Source: Marasmius tenuissimus
Taxonomy: Eukaryota; Basidiomycota; Agaricomycetes; Agaricales; Marasmiaceae
DNA: 64,000 nt
NCBI GenBank assembly: GCA_029532415.1
Contig: JAQOTA010000033.1
Coordinates: forward strand, 248,001-312,000
Reading direction: 5' to 3'
Made by a program: the position numbers and the translations under genes. The notes beneath the pieces are model-generated. The model saw only the letters and a list, made by a program, of their open reading frames with translations, was not told the DNA's origin and did no database searches. Shown here in pieces: positions 11,852 to 22,738 of the stretch (position 1 is the first letter of the stretch; the number at the start of each line of letters is the position of its first letter).

Positions 11852-12250
11852 GAAGAGCTGGCCGAAGGCCGAGCGACGACCAGTGGGGAGGTCCGTCTGG
11901 CTATCACCACCATTGTTTATTGTTTAGTATTTACTACTTGGGTAACTTTTTCCTACGTTTGAAAAGCCTGGTGATAGTATACTCACTCTGTTTCCATGAC
12001 TGTCTCTTGATCTGGATTCTGAGGTCATTGTTTCCTAGATGATGGGGAGTTCACAGGGAGGGAATGTTAAAACTTGGCTAAGCACAATTCTAAGGCTGAT
12101 ATCTCAGGCTGGGCCAAAGGCACCTAGACAAAAATTATGAGCTAACTTGCGAAAAGTTGCTCGGTCACAAGTCGCATTGAATCTCCCTGACTGATGCGCA
12201 GAAATCTGAAGACAGGCAGTAGCGGGCCCTGCCGCTTGCCGGCCCTGCTT
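11852..12250. repeat. Dispersed repeat, copy 1
   Basis: Two blocks, 11852-11895 (GAGCTGGCCGAAGGCCGAGC core) and 12212-12250 (GCGGGCCCTGCCGCTTGCCG core), recur in the same order and orientation at 14371-14645. GGCC-GAA-GGCC and GCGGGCCCTGCCGC are self-complementary and could form hairpins. I cannot see coding capacity. It may be the end of a degenerate transposon, but no target-site duplication was found. Confidence 0.6.
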
Positions 12251-14370
12251 AAATAAGTATTGGGTTTTACCAAAAGTGCGAAAAAATTGTTTCTGCGGGC
12301 ATCCAATCTGATCTCGTGACTTTTTACCCACAATCACATGTATTGAGTCATATCAAGGTAGGGTAAGCTCGTTCTAACTCTCCTGCCACTCTCCTCCAGT
12401 TTTGAATGTCTCGTAAGAACCTTTATCTTGCAATTGTCTCGATTTCACATTGGCCAGTCGGCCCAGTCCTCATCGACATCGGCTTCTGTGCTTCACTGCT
12501 CACATTCAATTTCTGACGGATTTGATTTGTGAATTGCCCCGGTTTGCTGCTTTATTATTATGTTGCTTTCAAACAATCTGCAGGCCAAAAGTCACACAGG
12601 AAGTTGCTTGCCTTCAACATGCGCTGGGGCGTCCAATCAAGGCTGTTTTGCATCCTTGGCTCCAGCTTCATCAGGGAAATGGGGTCTGGTGCTGGGGCAG
12701 CCTGGGAGGGTCACCACCAGACCGGATTCCCCAGTCACTCGGGAGACGCCAGGTTGTCCCGGATCTGCCCAGGTAATGGTGAGTTGTCAGGTTCACCTAG
12801 GATTGTCTACTGTAACCTGACAAGTCGACCACCCTAACATATTCCTGGGACACTTTGGAGCACCCCGAGGGCACCCAAAGAATAACCTGCCTCAAACTTG
12901 CCTATGACATCTGTAATGACCGACAATGAGCAAATCAAAAAACTTGATTCAATATTGAATATTCTACTGACTTGCACACAGATCAGTGCACAAGAATTTG
13001 TCGACTGAAACTTGACAGTGGGCGGTGGCCTCAGTACAGTTGATCAGGGAAGTCAAAGAATCAAGATTTGTGTATTGTTCAAGTTGCTGTTCATTAAAAG
13101 ATAAGCATATAGAGCCAAACTCAGACTATTTAATATCCATACAAAGCTACTTATCAGGTCCAATTCTCGCAGGTGAGTAGAAGGGGAGTAGAGCAAGGTC
13201 CGAGCAAGCTCGTGCGGCGTTGCACAAATCAAAATTTCTCATTCCAAACACACGTGCCTCAATCAGGTGTGGGAATCAACTGCATAGTTGCTTGGGAACT
13301 TCTGAAGCCACCCTTTTCATCAACATGTGCGACTGCCGCTCACTCCTCACTCCTCACTTTCGATGACTTGTCCGTACTCTCTATTATATCTGACAGCCTC
13401 TTTTTCTCCAGGGCCTATCAGCATTGATCTACATGCAACAATAATCTGAAGGAGACATCAGTTCAGGGCCTCCCGGTGCACACATGTTGTTGCCTGGATT
13501 TTTTTTTTGACTTACTGACTTGGTCCTCTATACCTCAGAAATGCCTTGCCAACCGACTAGTTTCAGTTTACATTCACCCACTCAAGAGGTCATGGGAATT
13601 TTAGATCAAGATCATTTGCTCAGCATGGCCTGTCCAATGTCGCCCGAGTTATCCTCATCATAAAACCCGGTAAGTTCTCATTCATGGTCAATTAACACTT
13701 TGATAGATCAATTCTGACTTTAATTCTTACAGGTCACTGTCACTATGCTGAACAGTACTCCACTACGACTGTTGACATTGTCTGGATTCAAAGGTATGTG
13801 TTGAGTCCTATCACGCAGAAGCCCTTGCTAACTGTTTGTCTTAGGCGAATATTTTTTTTTGTACGTCAGTTCGGGTCATTTGGGTGTGAATGGATCACAC
13901 AGAGTATGGAGTATTGTCGTCGTCACATACAGTACTAGTTCAATGTTGCATGTATTAGATAGTTACTCTGTCAATGAACAAGCTATTTTGTTGTACACTC
14001 CCCGCAGCTCATGTGTTTATGTCTATGCCTATATTGCTCGTAATCTATTACTACTCCCTTGAAAAACCTGTGAGAACCAGACTTGCCAACTGGTCACCCA
14101 TGGGTGCAAAAAAGACACCGGGTGCTCTCTGAAGTTGGGTCAGGTTGGTCCAGGGTTGGTCCCAGGATGACCCAGGTTCAAGGACGTGGGAAACTATTTC
14201 CTGGGACATCCTGGCTAACTTGGTGTCTTTGCGTCTCTAGGACAACCTAGAGGGCCCAGGTTGCCCCAGCGCCAGGACCCTTTTTCCTGAAGTTTGCTAT
14301 GGTATCAATGTCACTTCCCCACGACATTGGTAAGGGATCCATTCCATTATACGTTGGGTGGGTACAAGTG
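12251..14370. other. No gene; degenerate low-information DNA
   Basis: Overlapping short frames only. Around 12660-12900 and 14110-14290 the sequence is rich in loosely repeated CCAGGTTG, CCTGGGAC and related words. This suggests an old repeat that has drifted. Nothing else was recognised. Confidence 0.35.
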
Positions 14371-14645
14371 GAAGGAGCTGGCTGAAGGCCGAGCAACAAC
14401 CAGGAGGGAGGCCGTTAAGTAAAACTTGATTATCTCCTGTGGTTATCACTGGTTATCAATACCGCACTTATGTAAATAGTCTGAGTACAAGCAGGTTGGT
14501 TGAGCTATAAAATCTGAGATCCTTGTTGTGGCCTACAAGTAGGGAGCTGGGAACCCATAACACTACAAATGTAGGTTGAGATCGAGAGTAACTGTACGAG
14601 TGAGGAACAGGCAGTATCGGGCCCTGCCGCTTGCCGGTGTCGGTG
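14371..14645. repeat. Dispersed repeat, copy 2
   Basis: It matches copy 1 in two blocks: 14371-14415 (GGAGCTGGCTGAAGGCCGAG core) and 14606-14645 (ATCGGGCCCTGCCGCTTGCC core). The spacing between blocks is about 235 bp here against about 360 bp in copy 1, so one copy has gained or lost internal sequence. Confidence 0.6.
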
Positions 14646-16461
14646 AAATTCAATCAGCCAAAGAGCCAAGGTTGATAAATTCCCAGCACGTGCTAGACGC
14701 ACCGGCGGCCGCGCGCCTACTTCCCCACGTGATGTAATAATGAGAGGTCAGGCTCATGGCTGACTCGTGAATTTGAGCTATTACCGGGGGAACCTGAGCT
14801 GCGACATGGCGCGGAGGAAAATGACAACGGCAGTTGTTAAGCCAGTGCTTTGTTGGGCTTAATTTCGTCGAGGATCAAGGACTTATGGTGAACCTCAAAA
14901 GGTGGGAAAAGATAGTGAACATAATATATTCTGCATTACTTTGGGGATATTATTCTTCGCTTCACGACCTCAACAATAGCACTCTCAAACTCAAGCTGTG
15001 TCAACCTTTTCGGCCATCCGAGTTTCTGTTGGTCAGTTGCATTATACTCGATGAGTTGCGTTGAGTCCGAAGGAACTGGCATGTGAATTAGCATCACACA
15101 GTACCAGTAAACAGTTCATATACTCTCCTCGTCTGAGGCATCAATAACTGACAATCCATTGTGGCTATGTTGTAATGGTCATTATTACTGGTCCATTCCG
15201 ATCATGGTTTAGACCATTGTTGTGTCGCACTAGAGAACCTGTGTGTGTGTGACAATCGGTGGCGCACACCTAGGGTCTAACAATAGCTTGAACTAAAGGA
15301 GTGTTGTGATGATAGTATCGAATGCAGAGGATATCAGCGATGTCATTTCTATTGGGGGAAGTCCCGTAGTCGTAATCTAGTTTGGATCCGTCGAAAGGAG
15401 TGGCGGTGATAGGTCCGAGACAGAGAAGCTTGCTATGTTGTTGCTGTATATAACGGGTGAATGATAGAATTCATGTTTGGCGTGCCGATCGATCGAGTAC
15501 ATCTTGGGTAGGTTGGACCCGGAGCCCCTGGATCGACGAGAGGGTACATGGATGCACACAATGTAAAAAGGATAGTTTTAGCTGGCAGGTAGTAAAGGAT
15601 GAGAGGAAGCAAAAATAATATTGGTGGTTAGGAGGCAACGAAGGTAGAAACAAGAGGGGGGGGAACAACAAATTCAAACTCGAGATAACTCGAACCTTGG
15701 AGTCTACGTGGTTCTTCACGGCCTCTCTATTGACTACGAATCTCGCTTGAAACACCGTTTCTATCCGATCACTGATCTTGAGTATTGATGTAGTCCTTGG
15801 CTCTGATGTCGGTATACAATAACGTTCAAGACATTATGGTGAGGTGAAAAGATAGCAAGATGCAATGGTGCCGTCTACGGTAGTCGGTTAGGTCAGATTC
15901 GCCTGCCGTGGTAGGGATGGCCTGTAGTCTTGACCGGTTGCGCGTGTAAGAGAGTACTCTAGATGAAAAAAAGGGACGGTGTCGAGACATCATGGGCGTA
16001 AGAAGCAAGGAAAGAACAAAAGCGCCCGCTCCGAGGCACGTGTCAATAAGTTTTGAATCTTCGATTTCGGCTTGGTTCCGATCCGTGTTGAACATCACAG
16101 CGTCCTCCGAATTTGAGCAAATTAGTGCTACTCAGATACTTGCGGGAGTAGGATAGCTGGCGTCTGTGCATTTTAACTATAGATACAACCGTCGCGTATA
16201 CATCTACATAAGCGTGCTCAGAACGGTCCAAATCAAACTCTTGGTCAATGTCACGAAGTGCTGAGTGTCTATCGGAGACAGCAGAGGCAGAGAGCGGTGG
16301 TAGCAAGCTAGGAGAGGAGCAGCGGGCTCGACTCAGGCAGAGATAAGGCAGAACTGGTCCCAACGACAAGTTAGATCTATTGTAGAGAAGGAAAGAAAAG
16401 GAAACTGTACTACTCACCTGGTCCCAACGACAAGAGGTCAAGATGAGGGACCAGGTGAAGA
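14646..16461. other. No gene recognised
   Basis: Minus-strand open frames at 15471-16441 encode no recognisable domain and lack a supported splice pattern. A 17-bp word (CTGGTCCCAACGACAAG) occurs twice in direct orientation at 16354-16370 and 16418-16434. The P450 C-terminal part that should lie here (heme-binding loop) is absent. Confidence 0.4.
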
Positions 16462-16478
16462 CTAGCTAGCTTATATAC
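16462..16478. repeat. 17-bp inverted repeat, left arm
   Basis: CTAGCTAGCTTATATAC here is the exact reverse complement of 17341-17357. Each arm contains a TATATAAG box and they flank the P450 I-helix fragment. Adjacent sequences look alike in style (ACTCATA/GAGT-rich) but are not identical. Confidence 0.65.
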
Positions 16479-17074
16479 CTATCCTACAGTCAGAGCTGGA
16501 GTCAGAGTGGCTACCTATGAGTCATGTATGAGTAAGTATGAGTCAAGGATGAATAAGGAATGAGTCGATATGAGATAATGGGATGGCTGCGCGATGTGGG
16601 TTAAAGCTGCGCGATGGTGGGTTAAGAAAGGGAATCATGAGAAATAAGGATGTATAGTAAGTGACCGTGAGAAAAGGACATGTGATAATCATGTGAGCAA
16701 ATGGTGGAGGGAAAAGTGGTGTCTTCATGACAGTCGATTTCATCCTTGACCCACTTGTACGCGTCAGTATGGGCCATGATACACCAGAAGAAGTTGGTCA
16801 AGGCAGTCGAGGTCGTATCCGAGCCCGCAATAGTGGCAAGGAGAGTATCTGCACCAACAACCTGTGGGCTGGGTTTTTGTTTTTCATGTCCTTCCTCATC
16901 CGTCTGAGCGGAGATGCGAGGGAGGGGATAAAGGTCAATCAGATGTTTCCCTGTCCCCTCAGCCCGGACGTGATACGTACCAGGTGATACCAGAGATCCT
17001 TCTTTTCAGCTCCTTCTTGAATCTGTCGCTGTGTCCATCCACCCCCGAAACAATGTAGCTTGGCACTGTCCAAC

Positions 17075-17445
17075 GGAATTAAACTAGCCAGGTGAGTCAA
17101 CCAAGTCAATATTCTAGGTATGGCAACTTTGGCCTAGCTAACCATTGTGCATACCTGACCCTACACATTGTACAATATCATTATCCCTTTGCCCTACATT
17201 ACTCATATACTCCTCCGTACTCCACAACCCTTTGCCTTACTGATTGTACTTACTCCTACGTACATCATGCACAGTTGGACCTACATCATGCACAGTACAT
17301 TCTACTCCATTCTACTATATTCTAGCTATCTTGTACTCTTGTATATAAGCTAGCTAGGAATACCATACTACCTCAGTGGTTTGTTACCACCGCCTGAGGC
17401 TTTCTGCCTTCTCTCTTTCTTCTGCTCCCTGCAGTATTGCAACTA
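17075..17445. other. AT-rich insert inside the P450 remnant
   Basis: This DNA has no P450 similarity and lies between the WMTLFSW/DFMAEMS block and the I-helix block. It contains a duplicated word (CATCATGCACAGT at 17266 and 17286), a TATATAAG box at 17342, and a pyrimidine-rich stretch after it. The organisation recalls a solo LTR, but neither ends nor target-site duplication could be defined. Confidence 0.4.
17341..17357. repeat. 17-bp inverted repeat, right arm
   Basis: GTATATAAGCTAGCTAG here is the reverse complement of 16462-16478. It lies in the insert that interrupts the P450 remnant. Confidence 0.65.
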
Positions 17446-18626
17446 ACCATGGTACGTGGGATCCTATCTCATTGAATCTATGATAAGAGCAGACGGCGAA
17501 GGGGTTCAGCTAAGTCAAAATGTAGGAGACCTGTCGCACCTTGTTCCGTCCTGAATGAGTTTTATCACACCCTGTTCGTCTCTTCCTCGCTTCAACATGC
17601 CCGTGCTTTTACCGAATCTGTGGTCGAAGTCAAGGGCTCTCAGAAAGAGAGGGGAGATGTTTGACTGACGCAAAGCTTATGACATTTCCGCCATGAAATC
17701 AAACCTAAAGCATTCATGAGCACAGAATGATATCTCAATTCAATCGCCAAACCCACGAGAAAAGAGTCATCCACCAGATTAGATCCAACTCTGAACCAGC
17801 CCTCGCATATAGACCTTCCGAGAGATCGTTCACTTTTGCGGCAACGATTTGCTGGTACTCCTTGATAGATTCTGAAGTGAATCCTCTGCTCCACACTCGG
17901 CGGCGGTCAGTTCGTTCCTCTTCTTTCGTCCTAATCAATGCGATCGGATGTCCTGCCACCTTCGAAAATAGGTATGCTGGATTTTGTCAGGATTAGCACG
18001 AGACATCACATGAGTCTGTGAGGAAGAATACGTAAATGCGCCTTTTGGGAGCCCGTCTGTACCGAGAATTGACTTAACAGAATCTAGGTCAGTGACAGAG
18101 ATCTCATTCGGTCCTTTTGGCAATCCACGTCAGAAAACTACGGTAGGTAGAAGGAGGTAGCCTACCTGTGCGAACAATTGGACCGTATCGATTGTGTAGC
18201 TCCTTCATGATGATGTGTTGTCGGCCTGTCCACGAGATATACATCCTCCAAAACTTGGTTGCCTTATACATAGTGGGACCGGGGACTTTAGCAAGAGGAT
18301 GAAAAGGAGAGAGACGATAGAAAATGATAGATGTGGCCATAGTTGCAAAAATAACCAGGTATGCGACCAAGAAGCTAGATCTTGAAATCTCGAGGGTTCC
18401 GAGAGATTGAAGAAAGAAGAGCTGAATGGCGGGCTCCAGAACCAAGATACAAGCGGTTTGAACCACCGTCGTTCGGACAGGTTCATTGCGCTTGAAATAG
18501 AGATGATTTGCCTACGCAAGAGTCGTGCAGTTAGCGAATTGTCTCCTTTCAAGCGTGTAGGGGAGCACCTACGATGCCTAAGATTGCAGAAGTAGTCGCT
18601 ACGGGGCTAAATAGTACTGCGGCCAT

Positions 18627-20597
18627 GATTGTGATGTGTTGCTTCTCGAGGGAAGCGTCAATGTTATATATCCGGATTCAATGATGTTTCTCACAGATCT
18701 TCACAGACCTCTTTCAATAGAAATATAGGGAGGGACCTCAGATGATAGATAATGTAGTGTCCTTCGGAAATCAAGAAGTCAGTGGTACTTTGTCAGCGGC
18801 GAGGGAATGAATGAGGTGACTACACGCTGAGATGTTTCTCAACGGTCGATATTGTGGATTGAATGTCCCCAGCGCGATGAATACGGACCTTCTGGTGCAG
18901 AACTTCGCGCACCCTGTCATTGCACGGCTTCAATTAACCCTCCGGCCACTTCCAGCCCGAGTTCCCCGTAATCCTAACTTGACGACCGATAAATCGATTC
19001 AGCGGGTGGTGTCAGTTCTTGACTTTCATTTTGCTCACAACACCGGCATGCCGGGCATTGTTGACCTGTCTTTGCTAGTAGCCCTTACAAAAAGATGTAT
19101 CCTTGGGAAATCGTGTGTCAATCACATTTTGGTGTCATCTGAATGGGAAAGGTTTCGGCCAATTAGGGTAAACGGACTTACATTACACATCAAAGTCACA
19201 AGCTTCGGTCGGTGTTACAATTCTATTGGGAACATCTGGAGCGTTATCCGTTCATTCACACTTTCCCTTACTTATGAACTTCAACCTCAATAATGACATT
19301 CCTAAATACAAGGTGAGGAAAGACACTTTCAGACTCTCTCATCCTCACTAGTGCTCGCAGCTCGACATCCATGGCGTCCTAATCTTCGCCGACACCACGC
19401 TGATAAGCGATAGCCCTCGATTCAGATATCGGAAAAATGATGCAGATAGTCATGTAAGCCAGCCGTCGAGGACATCTGCCTGAGCCCAAATATTCAAGGT
19501 CACGGCAGATCTCTCGACTGATGCCGATTATCCACAACGTCGGGCGTGGGATACTCTATTGTCTTTTGATAAGTAGTGTCTTCTAGTGCGTGGAGTGACG
19601 ACATTTTTATCAACTCCAGCCGGCGGGTGCGCCAATGAATGCGTGTGAGTTGACGGAGGGATAAATACTTGAAAGGCGCAACGAAATCTAAGATCATGAT
19701 GACTGGGCAATACAAGCCTCCTTGTTTATTTCTCACTGAAAACCTCTCCCTCCGGACACTTCGATCGTCGTGAGTAGCCTTCCCGCCCCATCCTTAAACC
19801 CTCACTTTCAGTCTAAGTTTGGTCCACATCGTAAATGTCGTCAAATTCGGTGCCGGTGTTGTCGTAGCCTGAATACGGTAGCAAAATGTACAATTTCAAG
19901 ACCATCAAGCTCTAGCCTATATAAGAAGTAAGGCTAAATATTCTTACTACTGTGATACTACCAGTTTTCCTCTGTAGTCATCCGTGATTTAGATCTCCCG
20001 CGGTTGAGAACGCTTATCGATAACCAGAGTTTGCAATACGAGATACAAGAATAACAGGAGTCGTACGCGAAGATCCGAAAGCTCATTGAGAGATGACGAG
20101 GGAGCAGGAAGAGGAGGGGGAATGTATTACACAGCATGGTCCACGTGCTGAACGCCGGTTCTGGGGAGTATCCTAGTGTACAAGCAGCTGTATACACCTT
20201 CGACCCCAAGACGATACCCCAAGCCAGAAACAAGGATGCTTGCCCTGTGTCGACAGCTATGTAGTATGCACGTGGTGATATTACTCTGAGATGCATTTTT
20301 TTCGACCCCACAAGATGAAACGGTTCAAAAGGCTACTTACCTAAGTACCTAGCTCGTTATTTGAGGCGTTAACTGGTGACCGTGGTTTTCTCAGGCATTT
20401 GAATACCTGTTGGAGATAGAATTGCAACACATTGAATACAACGACGGGGAACGCTGTTCCCATCGAGAAGCGTAACTTGTTTGATATTGGTACATCATAT
20501 CTCATTGCTCCAACAAAAACCGGTGGAAGACCACCGCATGGTTTAAATGGGGCACTCGATTCTTCCTTTTGAACCAACAACCTTCTCATCACGATCG
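18627..20597. other. No confident gene; possible membrane-protein remnant on minus strand
   Basis: Minus-strand frames at about 20560-20341 (VVVFNVLQFYLQQV) and 20311-19958 (YYIAVDTGQASLFLAWGIVL) contain hydrophobic segments. Their order recalls the C-terminal half of fungal seven-helix proteins. No start, splice set or signature motif could be fixed, so I do not call a gene. A 153-aa plus-strand frame at 18832-19293 has no recognisable feature. Confidence 0.3.
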
Positions 20598-22158
20598 ATG
20601 CGGTTAGCCTTCCTGCCATGGTTTTACTCTCTTGGCTACGCTCTTTTTTTCCTTTTACCCTCCGCCGCCGAGCTCTCACCCGGTCAGGTAGTAGGAACGC
20701 ACTGGATTGGTATGTCTCAAGCGTCAGAGAGACCCCGTATATGTTTTTCTTTATCCTGCTACGTGTTCTCCAGATAGTGACCAACGTATCAACGACTACG
20801 AATTCAGGCAGGACATACGAACGCCTCCGACAGATTTGCAACAAAGATTGTGTGTCTTCCCTAAAGCAGTCACTTCTAGGGCCACAAGAGTTAATGCCTT
20901 TCAGACAAAGTCGGGATGCTCGAACTCCGAGAGGGAAACGTTACTTCCGATACCTGTGACGATGAAGGAGGTCAGAAAAGAATTTTTATTACTTCTAGGT
21001 AGGCACTGGGGTCTGATTCGAGCTTTGCTTATGCAGGGTCGTGTTGTTGTAACAACATTGCCTTCTCACTTAGTATGCTGTGCTTGAAGTCAGTACGCGG
21101 CCGTTCTCCTCAATGCTCGCCCGTGCTAACTGAATTGCCGGTAGTTGAACCCATATGGTGCAGCTGTCAAGTCGGGGTGGAACCGCAAGGTGTAGGAGTC
21201 GACGGGGGTGAGGGTTTAATTGAGAGTCAGAACCCACTTTCCCATCGTGCTGTTTCATCCAGGATCCGGTGGTTACTAGGCCTACTTGAGCGCTGGTCGC
21301 CCAAACAATCAATTCTGTACACCACAACTCAATAAGACGTACGTGATATTTACTTTAGCAGGGTCGTCCCTGAAATCGCCATTAACGTCTGTACTTTCTC
21401 CGTAGCTTACCGCAGAACATCCAATCAACCATTTGCACACAGGACATCAGGATCTTTGAAGAACTCTATACAATATTTTGGAATGATGGAGCATGGTTGC
21501 TTATCCTTTCGACCCTCCGACTCCAGAGTCCAACTGACACCCTGACCAAATTCGTTTTTCAGGTTTTAGTAAGGAGTATCATGCTTCCAACGTCCAAGGG
21601 CTCGTCTCCGTTGATTTCACGTAGCTATTTCTTCTCCCAGATACAGACCAAAGGACGGTAGAACAATTCCAACAGAATCTCGACCAAGTGTCCTACAAAG
21701 TCAACTGAATCATCATCCGAGCAATCTAATGTTAAGTCCGGTCATGTTGGCTATCATTACCGGAGGAACTTTTTTCTACCTGAAGAGGAGAAAGACCAAG
21801 CTCACGAACAGGTTTAGACTGCAAGGTATGTATACAATAAGCATTGTTCACCTGTCAGTTCTAATGACAGCTCCAATTAGAGCCGGATCCTTACCCTCAT
21901 CCCAAAAAACTGCAGCCTCCTACCACGAGAAAAGGTCACGACCTGAGGGATGCTTGTCCACCTCCGCCTGGTAATAGCATAACGGTAACCGACTCTGAAT
22001 CGGATCTCAGCATGTCGCCTCCGAGGTCACCCCCCAGGCCGGAGAATCGCGAAAGACACGTTGATGGAGGTCCTGTGGATCCGATCTCACTGGAGAGGGT
22101 TCCATCCGGCAGATTGCCTCCTGCCTATGGGGACATTGCTGGGAACTCCGCACGTTAA
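20598..22158 (+). pseudogene. Decayed member of membrane protein family 2 (Cys-rich ectodomain, RHVDxGP tail)
   Basis: Exon-by-exon relative of the intact gene at 41028-43093. Recognisable blocks are a signal peptide (20598 onward, MRLAFLPWFYSLGYALFFLL), LDWYVSSVRETP, CRTYERLRQIC, SCCCNNIAFSLSMLC, CQVGVEPQGVGVD, and AGRPNNQFC with PQLNKT. They are followed by LPQNIQSTIC...IFWNDGAW, a 6-bp microexon (21563-21568), a TM block with LKRRK, and the tail RERHVDGGPVDPIS...GRLPPAYGD ending at 22158. Lesions are a frameshift between signal peptide and LDW, a donor GT changed to AT at 20739, an in-frame TAG at 21277-21279, and further frame breaks between the ectodomain and the TM. The Ser/Thr stalk is short. 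The tail exon remains open. Confidence 0.82.
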
Positions 22159-22738
22159 AGGTTCGAACGGAGATGTGATATAGCCGTTTGAACTGGGCCG
22201 AGAGAACACTTTACAATTGAGCGTAGTGCGTGTCTGATGAACTTTCTTCGTCTTGTGTGGGCAAACGCATAGACATTGACTGCAAGGGAAGGGGCCTTCT
22301 GCGAGCAAAATCGAAGTCGATAAACGGGAGGAGATGAATGACGGAGATGAGATCAACATTATTGCCCAGCAGAAGTCTGTGCGTACTTGAACGATAAACG
22401 TGCATTACCATCATGTTCATAACCGGATTCTCGAGGGTGATGTAGTGTTGTGAGAAGAAAAAGTGTTGTTTTGGGAGGTGGAAAGCGTGATTGAAACGAG
22501 AAGCAGGAGTCAGAGATGACGGACAAGTGTTCATGCCAGCCTCTCATTCAGGGGGCTACCCGCTTCTTTCTTCGGAGGTTATTGATCCTAGTCAGGACCC
22601 GTGCTAAATAACTAGGCTGGGTCTGCTCGCTGGGGGTCAGAGAGTACCAAAAAATCCATCATGATCACGAAATTACAATACAGTAGGCCGAACGACATTT
22701 CTGGACACTCCCTCGAGCCATTCATACACGACAACCTA
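22159..22738. other. Intergenic, convergent 3' ends
   Basis: This lies between the stop codons of the family-2 pseudogene (plus) and the family-1 gene (minus). Overlapping minus-strand frames at 22087-22547 have no domain. Confidence 0.45.

Larger units (their letters stand above)
16715..18626 (-). pseudogene. Disrupted cytochrome P450 (5' half plus I-helix fragment)
   Basis: Exon 1 is 18626-18573 and exon 2 is 18511-18166. They give an N-terminal anchor and the P450 start AKVPGPTMYKATKFWRMY, then HNRYGPIV. Next come PNEISVTDLDSVKSIL (from 18113) and RTKEEE...DRRRVWSRGFTS with KEYQQIVAAKV (about 17735-17960). After WMTLFSW an intron leads into DFMAEMS and an in-frame TAA, where intact P450s continue. 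A separate piece at 17060-16715 carries KKDLWYHL and the I-helix signature TLLATIAGSDTTSTALTNFF. About 400 bp of unrelated DNA separates the pieces and roughly 40-50 residues are missing between them. The ExxR region and the heme Cys loop are absent. The joint between exon 3 and the RTKEEE exon also lacks a frame-preserving splice. This is a dead gene. Confidence 0.85.

Noticed and set aside
12600..14300. CCAGGTTG-rich DNA as a coding low-complexity gene
   Set aside because: All frames are short and the words drift without codon periodicity; better explained as an eroded repeat.
17075..17445. Solo LTR inside the P450 remnant
   Set aside because: TATA box and pyrimidine-rich region fit, but no TG...CA ends or 5-bp duplication could be fixed, so it is reported only as an insert.
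18832..19293. 153-codon plus frame between the P450 and family-2 pseudogenes
   Set aside because: No motif, no intron structure, no paralogue in the window.
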